Shown piece after piece: positions 7,574 to 12,370 of a stretch of 13,182 nucleotides of DNA. Position 1 is the stretch's first letter, and each line of letters opens with the position of its first letter. The DNA comes from Candidatus Andersenbacteria bacterium RIFCSPHIGHO2_02_FULL_45_11 (GTDB taxonomy: Bacteria; Patescibacteriota; Andersenbacteria; UBA10190), in NCBI GenBank assembly GCA_001817055.1, contig MHHP01000038.1, positions 4,580-17,761 of the forward strand, written 5' to 3'. The notes under the pieces were generated by a model. It ran no database searches. It was not told the origin of the DNA and worked only from the letters and a program-made list of their open reading frames with translations. The translations under genes were made by a program, and so were the position numbers.

Positions 7574-7738
7574 CCATTTGGTACACATTGCTTACTGATC
7601 GTTAACAATATGAATTCGCTCTTCTGATGGCCCCCGCGAAAGCGGACGTAGCGCACGGGCCTGCCGCTAGGGATATGGGCATCAAACCCCCAATCCGGCA
7701 GAAGGAAGTGAACGATACTAGCGCAAATTTCTGGCAAC

Positions 7739-7850
7739 ACAGATACTCAGTATCTGTCCCCATTTTGTTTTTGGAAGGCCTGAGGCGGAATATCCCCATA
7801 TTCTGGCATGTAGAAGGTATTTCTCCCCATGAATGTTCTGGATTGCTCGA
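7739..7850 (+). ncRNA. Candidate tracrRNA with two anti-repeats
   Basis: Read 5'-3' on the plus strand: a perfect 8-bp hairpin (7739-7746 with 7750-7757, loop TCA); anti-repeat 1, in which TCCCCA (7757-7762) complements repeat TGGGGA and TTTGGAAGG (7770-7778) complements the repeat's 5' CCTTCCAAA; a perfect 6-bp hairpin (7788-7793 with 7798-7803, loop CCCC); and anti-repeat 2, in which TTTCTCCCCA (7820-7829) pairs with repeat TGGGGAGAGA (one G-U), followed by CTGG (7838-7841) and GCTCGA (7845-7850) that complement CCAG and TCGAGC in the same antiparallel order. No terminator is visible before the array, so it may be made as one precursor with the pre-crRNA. Type V-B effectors require a tracrRNA located near the array. 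RNA data are needed to fix the ends; I cannot tell which anti-repeat is functional. Confidence 0.55.
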
Positions 7851-7880
7851 AAGAATCGTCTACAGCCAAGAAAAACGGGA

Positions 7881-8170
7881 CCTTCCAAACTCGAGCCAGT
7901 GGGGAGAGAAGTGGCAAATATGTAAAAGATGCAGTGCGCGCCACGCTCCCTTCCAAACTCGAGCCAGTGGGGAGAGAAGTGGCAAAATGAGCCAACTGCA
8001 GCAGCATTGGCATATGCCTTCCAAACTCGAGCCAGTGGGGAGAGAAGTGGCAGGCTGCATGAGTTTTTTTGCGTGTTCACTAACCTTCCAAACTCGAGTC
8101 AGTGGGGAGAGAAGTGGCAGTAAATCGAAATGCTAAATCATTCGCATGTAACCTTCCAAACTCGAGTCAG
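7881..8170 (+). CRISPR. CRISPR array: 4 full 36-nt repeats, 1 decayed repeat, 4 spacers
   Basis: Repeats start at 7881, 7949, 8017 and 8084, each 36 nt, beginning CCTTCCAAACTCGAG and ending GGGGAGAGAAGTGGCA. Spacers: 7917-7948 (32), 7985-8016 (32), 8053-8083 (31), 8120-8151 (32). Repeats 1-3 are identical; repeat 4 has C-to-T at its position 16. The fifth copy (8152-8170) shares that T and keeps only 19 nt before diverging. The decay marks the old, leader-distal end, so the leader is at the left and transcription runs plus, agreeing with the terminator at 8187. The repeat 3' end GAGAAGTGGCA is, from memory, nearly that of Alicyclobacillus type V-B repeats (GAGAAGTGGCAC), where it forms the crRNA handle just 5' of the guide. 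No spacer matches elsewhere in this window by eye. Confidence 0.95.
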
Positions 8171-8186
8171 CACAGTTCAAATAGTT

Positions 8187-8214
8187 GCGGTTTCCTAACG
8201 GAGGCCGCTTTTTT
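8187..8214 (+). terminator. Intrinsic terminator of the CRISPR array transcript
   Basis: GCGGTTTCC (8187-8195) pairs with GGAGGCCGC (8200-8208) through a TAAC loop: nine pairs, two of them G-U, followed by six T (8209-8214). It lies 16 nt after the decayed last repeat and stops array transcription before cas1. Confidence 0.85.
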
Positions 8215-8219
8215 CTTGC

Positions 8220-8247
8220 TCGACAACTTTTTTACATAGCATATAGT
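8220..8247 (+). promoter_or_regulatory. cas1 promoter, leaderless arrangement
   Basis: TCGACA (8220-8225, one mismatch to consensus), 16-nt spacer, TATAGT (8242-8247), then 8 nt to the cas1 ATG. No Shine-Dalgarno is present. The whole promoter fits between the array terminator and the gene. Confidence 0.55.
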
Positions 8248-8255
8248 ACAACAGT

Positions 8256-8984
8256 ATGCTTCAGCAGAGTCATAATGGATTCAGGATTGTTGCCCAGGTT
8301 GAATATCGGCACACGTCAGCATTTTTAAGCACCGCAAAGAATATTATAAGTAACAAGTGCCATAATTGCGCCTGTTTACTTCGAAGACTATTGCGATACC
8401 ACAGAAAATATCCTAATCGAGAATATGTCATTCAAAAAGCATTAAGCTATAATAAAACAATAGCTCAAGAAATTACTACCGACTCGGTAGATTCCAGTAG
8501 AAAAATATTACTCCTTGAAGCGAGGGCAGCCCATTTGTATTGGGAAGCAGTAGAAACTCTTATATATAGTAACGATGACGCTTGGAAACGTACCTATCCG
8601 CACGCAAAAGATCCTTATAATATTGCGTTTAATATAGGGTATACATTTTTAGCACGAAAAATACGAGAAGAAATTGTATTTTCGAAGCTGATGCCGGAAA
8701 TTGGTATTTTTCACATTGAGCGTAATAATCACGATCCGCTTGTATACGATATAATGGAGCTTTATAGGCAACCTGTGGTGGATTCTGTCGTGGTAGCATT
8801 GTTTACTAAAAAGAAACAAGCACATAACGCATTGTCTGCAGTTGATATAGCTCGACTTATCAAAAAACTGGAACAGCAATGGGAAATGCCTGTTATGTAT
8901 AATGGAAAATGTTTTCCTATTCGAGAAATGGTATCGTTCGAGTTGCATCACTTTGCAATTTGTGTAGAGCAAGCAGTTCCATGA
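8256..8984 (+). CDS. cas1: Cas1 integrase lacking the N-terminal domain
   Basis: CRISPR spacer-acquisition integrase. The 242 aa correspond to the alpha-helical catalytic domain of Cas1 (full proteins are about 300-340 aa). Residues 22-48 (AFLSTAKNIISNKCHNCACLLRR) match the first helix of that domain. The catalytic triad is present: E88 in LLLEARAAHLYW, H153 in GIFHIER, and D165 in YDIMELYRQPVVD; FNIGYTFLARKIREE (125-139) is the typical metal-site helix. The 65-residue E-to-H spacing is close to E. coli Cas1 (67). The N-terminal beta domain, normally used for dimerisation and Cas2 contact, is absent, and there is no room for it: an in-frame TAG lies at 8244-8246 and the array terminator just before. 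No cas2 or cas4 is nearby; Cas1-only adaptation is known for types V-C and V-D. The gene is visibly more A+T-rich than its neighbours, suggesting separate acquisition. It converges on the effector gene. Confidence 0.88.
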   Translation: MLQQSHNGFRIVAQVEYRHTSAFLSTAKNIISNKCHNCACLLRRLLRYHRKYPNREYVIQKALSYNKTIAQEITTDSVDSSRKILLLEARAAHLYWEAVETLIYSNDDAWKRTYPHAKDPYNIAFNIGYTFLARKIREEIVFSKLMPEIGIFHIERNNHDPLVYDIMELYRQPVVDSVVVALFTKKKQAHNALSAVDIARLIKKLEQQWEMPVMYNGKCFPIREMVSFELHHFAICVEQAVP

Positions 8985-9035
8985 CATCCGAAACAGTATC
9001 CGTGGGGGCATAGTTGGAGTTGCAATATGTATCGC

Positions 9036-9074
9036 AAAAAAAGAAAATAGCGATTGTCCGAAGACAATCGCTAT
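9036..9074 (-). terminator. Intrinsic terminator of the effector operon
   Basis: A perfect 12-bp stem (9047-9058 with 9063-9074, 4-nt loop) followed on the minus strand by TTTTCTTTTTTT. It lies 17 nt past the effector stop codon. On the plus strand no T-run follows, so it serves only the effector side. Confidence 0.9.
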
Positions 9075-9091
9075 CGCGCATAATACACAAA

Positions 9092-10900
9092 CTAAACGAA
9101 CAAAGTGTCATCCTTTCTTTTTGTTGCGAGTCGTTTTATTCGACTTGCAAACCGTTTTGTTGCCTCGATGGCGAGGACACGTGCTTGCTCTGCATCAGAC
9201 AAGTCTCGTTGAGCTTTTTTCAGAGTAATTTCGGTTACGGAGAATCCAGCAGGGCCAGCCTTGTTGGCAAAGATTCCAGATAATTGTCCATAATTCCAAT
9301 TGGAATGACGAGCGTTTACTGGTGAAGATCCAGATGCCTTGTCAACAAACCGAATCGTTTCCAATCCAAGCCCGATAGGCTGGGAAGCATGTTCTGCTGA
9401 AATTCCTTTGCTAAACTCCAAGACTCCATTCACAACTCGGTATGTTGCATTGAGGAGCGATTTGCCATACTTTTTCCCAGCAACATTTTTCCCAGCTTTT
9501 TGTTGTCTCTCAATCTTCCCTTTTTCTTGCAGTGAAAAATCAAGGATGGAATTACCCGGTATCGATCCATCCTTGAGGATATTTCCCTGTTTATCGGCAA
9601 GAGCCCACCAGAGGATGTCTTTCATACCAAAATGGATCCCTAGTGCCATTTCTGGTAAGGAAGACGGATTAGTGTACCCAATCGTAAGTTGGGCAAACCA
9701 TTTTCGATGAGTAGCGGGTCTTCGATAACTTCGTCCCACAATTCGCTGCCACTGCAGAGGGAACCCCCGCTGCAGAGCAGGAAGAATGTGGTTAAAGAAA
9801 CGCTTTTTGCCGGCAGAAATAGGAATAACAAGAGTATTGGCACTTTTCTTGAGAGCTCCTTTCCCTACCAATAATTCTTGCGTTGCAAGCACGTCGGGCT
9901 TTTTCCACCATTGCACTTTTTCTTGCACGGTACCGGGCAAGCTATTAATCCATTCTCTGCTCACGGGTAATACAAGGTATGTAGCCGTAAACGTATGCTT
10001 GTGGCCCGCGGCGTGCTTTCGTGGAAGCGTGAGCTTCACGATCCGGATACTGCTGCCGGATACAAACAAGAGCGGAAGAGATTTGACGGTTGGCCCTTTG
10101 AGGACACGTGCCCACATAGGGTCAATATTTATAAGGCGATCTCCACGCGGATCTTCGGCAGCATATTTACCAGGATCCAATATCCGTGCACGCTCTCGTG
10201 AAAACGGGAGCGCATACGTGCATACAGTTTGAATCGCATCTTCCCACTGTTTGCGTGCTAACTCGCTGTTCCGATCTGAAATAGTAGGAAGCTCTGCCTT
10301 CAAAACCGTTCCCGAATCGAGCAACTGAATGTGGCTTGTGACTTGCTGAGCAACTTCTTGCCCGATACCTCCGCGTATGGAAGACGGGATTTGTTCCAAT
10401 AGTGCCTTATCGGCAAGTTGGAGTACAAGTTGCTGGAGAAACATAGTTACATCCAACAGTCTGATTTGCCACTGCAGCTTTTGTTCCACCGCATCACCAT
10501 TGGTAGACTCTTTAGCAACGCCCCACGCAATTCGAATTGAGTTGATGTGCTTATCCGCATACTTCGTGGCTATTTCCGGACAAGTGCTTGCAAGTTTTTG
10601 CGCCCAATTAGGCAGACTGCCAAACTCTTCACGAGTAAACTGTAGATCCGCAGAAATCACCCGTTTTCGGGAAGTGGCTTTGGTAGGATCATCCTCTAAA
10701 ACGATTACGAGGCGTTGCTGAGCTGCTTCCATAGTTACAGCAACCGTTTGAGAAACACTTTTCTCAAGCATTTCAAGGGCAACTCGATGAGATGCAGTAA
10801 GGTGGAGCAGAACTCCTTCTACTGCAGACTTTTGGAGGGATCGGGAAGCATCTTTGTCTCTGCCAGCCATGTCATGCCATTTAAGTAGTGATTGCGACAT
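9092..10900 (-). CDS. Cas12-like (type V) effector, compact and predicted nuclease-dead
   Basis: A 602-aa protein whose C-terminal third has the RuvC layout of type V effectors. RuvC-I: ALGIHFGMKDILWWALADKQG (419-439), where the invariant Asp of GIDxG is H423. A basic bridge-like helix follows (KIERQQKAGKNVAGKKYGKS, 462-481). RuvC-II: IGLGLETIRF (509-518) with E514. Then NARHSNWNYGQLSGIFANKA (529-548), a typical Cas12/TnpB helix, and strand FSVTEI. RuvC-III: LSDAEQARVLAIEATKRF (567-584) with D569. Only about 12 residues separate the last strand from D569, so the zinc-ribbon/Nuc insertion is absent; the whole protein has two cysteines. Residues about 280-410 look like a WED/OBD region ending in RKWFAQLTIGY; residues 1-240 are mostly helical (REC-like). 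ATG 10900 has AAAAAGG 9 nt upstream. With one catalytic residue replaced and no Nuc domain, guided DNA binding without cleavage is the likely activity (inference). The subtype is unassigned; the repeat suggests kinship with V-B, but the size does not. Confidence 0.78.
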   Translation of the reverse strand: MSQSLLKWHDMAGRDKDASRSLQKSAVEGVLLHLTASHRVALEMLEKSVSQTVAVTMEAAQQRLVIVLEDDPTKATSRKRVISADLQFTREEFGSLPNWAQKLASTCPEIATKYADKHINSIRIAWGVAKESTNGDAVEQKLQWQIRLLDVTMFLQQLVLQLADKALLEQIPSSIRGGIGQEVAQQVTSHIQLLDSGTVLKAELPTISDRNSELARKQWEDAIQTVCTYALPFSRERARILDPGKYAAEDPRGDRLINIDPMWARVLKGPTVKSLPLLFVSGSSIRIVKLTLPRKHAAGHKHTFTATYLVLPVSREWINSLPGTVQEKVQWWKKPDVLATQELLVGKGALKKSANTLVIPISAGKKRFFNHILPALQRGFPLQWQRIVGRSYRRPATHRKWFAQLTIGYTNPSSLPEMALGIHFGMKDILWWALADKQGNILKDGSIPGNSILDFSLQEKGKIERQQKAGKNVAGKKYGKSLLNATYRVVNGVLEFSKGISAEHASQPIGLGLETIRFVDKASGSSPVNARHSNWNYGQLSGIFANKAGPAGFSVTEITLKKAQRDLSDAEQARVLAIEATKRFASRIKRLATKRKDDTLFV

Positions 10901-10918
10901 TGGTACATACCTTTTTGG

Positions 10919-11200
10919 TTAGGAATTTTGGACCATACCCAGCTCACGAACAAGCTTTTGGTGCAGTACCGGAGATGCGTTTTTTAAAGCATCTAGTACG
11001 CGTGCACGATCATCAATTGCGAACTCAAGTGCTCGCCTCGTTCTTCCGTTACGATATCCAAGTGGGGTGCCGGTTAAGTCCTTTGCGATTCTCTGAATCA
11101 CAGTGGTGAGGTGTCGCACAAGACCAGCTATTGTGTTGGGGTGTTTTGGTATTTGCCGTTTGGCAAATACACATGGGCGTTTCTTCTGTTGTGCTGCCAA
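10919..11200 (-). CDS. Small basic protein co-transcribed with the Cas12-like effector
   Basis: A 93-aa, strongly basic protein (18 K/R against 6 D/E), unrecognised. Predicted order: a basic N-terminal tail with a short strand (KKRPCVFAKRQIPKH, 6-20), a helix (IAGLVRHLTTVIQRIAKDL, 24-42), a glycine/arginine turn (GTPLGYRNGRTRR, 44-56), and two C-terminal helices (57-88). No cysteine pairs, no signal peptide, and it does not look like Cas2. It starts at TTG 11200, the only usable start (an in-frame TAA lies 12 nt upstream), with AAAGGAGAG as Shine-Dalgarno. Its TAA stop is 18 nt from the effector ATG and in the same reading frame, so the pair differ from a single 700-aa protein only by that stop and six codons. 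It could be a detached N-terminal effector domain or a separate RNA/DNA-binding partner; I cannot decide between these. Confidence 0.65.
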   Translation of the reverse strand: MAAQQKKRPCVFAKRQIPKHPNTIAGLVRHLTTVIQRIAKDLTGTPLGYRNGRTRRALEFAIDDRARVLDALKNASPVLHQKLVRELGMVQNS

Positions 11201-11205
11201 GGCAT

Positions 11206-11214
11206 CTCTCCTTT
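11206..11214 (-). promoter_or_regulatory. Strong Shine-Dalgarno that sets a TTG start
   Basis: AAAGGAGAG on the minus strand, 5 nt before TTG 11200. It is the best ribosome binding site in the window and supports the TTG. An ATG inside ATGCC (11203-11205), in another frame, would give only a 25-aa peptide. Confidence 0.7.
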
Positions 11215-11275
11215 ATATATAGTTGTGTAAGAGCAAGCAAACTTCGATACCTCACACCATCGTGAAGTACATGCT

Positions 11276-11303
11276 ATTATACGAATATAATAGTAAATGT
11301 CAA
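11276..11303 (-). promoter_or_regulatory. Near-consensus promoter of the effector operon
   Basis: TTGACA (11298-11303), 16-nt spacer, TATAAT (11276-11281): both hexamers match the sigma-70 consensus exactly. The -35 contains the mraY stop codon TGA (11300-11302). The -10 is half of a perfect palindrome, ATTATA-TTCG-TATAAT (11276-11291), a possible operator. The leader to TTG 11200 is about 70 nt. Confidence 0.8.
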
Positions 11304-12370
11304 ATCCCGCCCATTCCGAGCAGTCCAATTGCAAGCCCGACGCTTGCTGATACTGCGGACACAATCCAGAACCGCATCGTAACCTTTGTTTCTGGCCATC
11401 CGAGTGCTTCAAAGTGATGATGAATAGGAGCGGATAAGAATACTTTTTTACCGCGTGTTTTCCGCGAGATAATTTGAATGATGACAGAAAGCGATTCCAC
11501 CACAAGCGGGAATGCAATAATCGGAAGTACGAGTGCAGAATTTGTGAGCATCGCGATAACGCCCAGCGTTGTACCCAAGCTCATGGCCCCTGTATCCCCC
11601 ATAAAGAATCTCGCAGGATATACATTAAACCATAAGAAGGTTAAGAGCCCTCCAGATATGGCAGCGCAGAACATCGCAAGCTCTATGCGCCCCATTGCGA
11701 ATGCGAGCGCCGTGTATGCGCCAAAGCAGAATAAAAGAATGCCACCAGCTAACCCATCTAGGCCATCAGATTCATTTACAGAGAATGCACTAGAAACAAT
11801 AACGAGCATAAATAGAGGTATATACCACCATCCGATTTCAAAATCTCCAACGCCAGGAACATGTAAGATGCTCCAATCCAGTTTGGTATAAAACCACCAT
11901 GCGCCGAATGCCGCAACTAACGTATATAATCCGAGGCGATGCTTCATACGTAAGCCGCCACCATTTGGCCCGAGCCCGCGTACGTTTAAGTAGTCATCAA
12001 GAAGCCCAACAATTGCAGACGCAAATAGTGCGCCAAGTGGGAGCAGTGTTTGTGGGCGTGTAAGGAAGTTTAGCGCATCGGTAAGTGTTGATGGGAAAAT
12101 TTCTTTTATGATCCAAAATACAATTGCAAGTAGTGTCACTGTTGCCCATACAATTATTCCTCCGCCTACGGGAGTACCTGCTTTTTTTGCATGGAGCTTG
12201 GAGTAGACGGGAGTATTGCCAGAATTACGGATATTTTTCCCAAACTTATATGCAAACAAAATATTCGTAAGAAATGGGGTCAGAATAAATGCTACAAGAA
12301 ACGTCAGCGTACCAATCCCAAGTACGCGGGTTACGTCAATTACTAAAGATGGGTCTGCAAATGCAATCAT
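11300..12370 (-). CDS. mraY: Phospho-N-acetylmuramoyl-pentapeptide transferase (MraY)
   Basis: Integral membrane enzyme that transfers phospho-MurNAc-pentapeptide to undecaprenyl phosphate, making lipid I. It has 356 aa from ATG 12370, about ten membrane helices. Motifs (numbered from that start): KLHAKKAGTPVGGG (58-71), where the family usually has GTPTMGG; DDY (125-127); VNESDGLDGLAGG (198-210), normally NLTDGLDGLA; FFMGDTGAMSLG (255-266); and the cytosolic PIHHHFEALGWPE (315-327) followed by KVTMRFWI. I choose ATG 12370 because it overlaps the carboxypeptidase stop as ATGA; GTG 12397 and ATG 12391 are alternatives with a 22-31-nt overlap. Its stop codon lies inside the -35 box of the effector operon promoter. 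Confidence 0.93.
   Translation of the reverse strand: MIAFADPSLVIDVTRVLGIGTLTFLVAFILTPFLTNILFAYKFGKNIRNSGNTPVYSKLHAKKAGTPVGGGIIVWATVTLLAIVFWIIKEIFPSTLTDALNFLTRPQTLLPLGALFASAIVGLLDDYLNVRGLGPNGGGLRMKHRLGLYTLVAAFGAWWFYTKLDWSILHVPGVGDFEIGWWYIPLFMLVIVSSAFSVNESDGLDGLAGGILLFCFGAYTALAFAMGRIELAMFCAAISGGLLTFLWFNVYPARFFMGDTGAMSLGTTLGVIAMLTNSALVLPIIAFPLVVESLSVIIQIISRKTRGKKVFLSAPIHHHFEALGWPETKVTMRFWIVSAVSASVGLAIGLLGMGGI

Larger units (their letters stand above)
7539..7880. other. 342-nt gene-free region between murD and the CRISPR array
   Basis: Open frames here are short or run through the CRISPR repeats and look non-coding. It holds the murD promoter, a GC-rich patch with a CCGC-GAAA-GCGG tetraloop hairpin (7634-7645) and a TAGCG...CGCTA pair (7649-7668), and the candidate tracrRNA (7739-7850). 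The 30 nt next to the first repeat are the likely leader end. A weak plus-strand promoter (TTGACT 7559-7564, 17 nt, TACACA 7582-7587) could start the tracrRNA/array transcript, but I am not confident of it. Confidence 0.5.

Noticed and set aside
7739..7765. Hairpin 7739-7757 followed by T-rich sequence as a terminator
   Set aside because: CCCCA separates the stem from the T-runs, and those bases fit the anti-repeat better.
7627..8136. Plus-strand 169-aa open frame across the leader and repeats, and several minus-strand frames there
   Set aside because: They translate the CRISPR repeats themselves (periodic QTRASGERSG and SPLARVWK peptides) and have no family features.
8985..9035. tracrRNA in the gap between cas1 and the effector terminator
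   Set aside because: No stretch complementary to the repeat; CGTGGGGGCATAG is weakly repeat-like in sense orientation only.
10901..10921. TAA between small ORF and effector as a sequencing error or recoded stop
   Set aside because: Both ORFs have well-placed Shine-Dalgarno sequences and TAA reassignment is not expected; kept only as a possible evolutionary split.
10919..11200. Small ORF as Cas2
   Set aside because: Size is right, but there is no N-terminal ferredoxin-like strand with the usual Asp; the sequence is basic and helical.
11204..11275. Effector-operon leader as tracrRNA or riboswitch
   Set aside because: No anti-repeat and no recognisable riboswitch fold; only a weak short stem near 11250-11268.
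7600..11299. Transposon or IS carrying the CRISPR island
   Set aside because: No transposase gene, terminal inverted repeats or flanking direct repeats were seen by eye.
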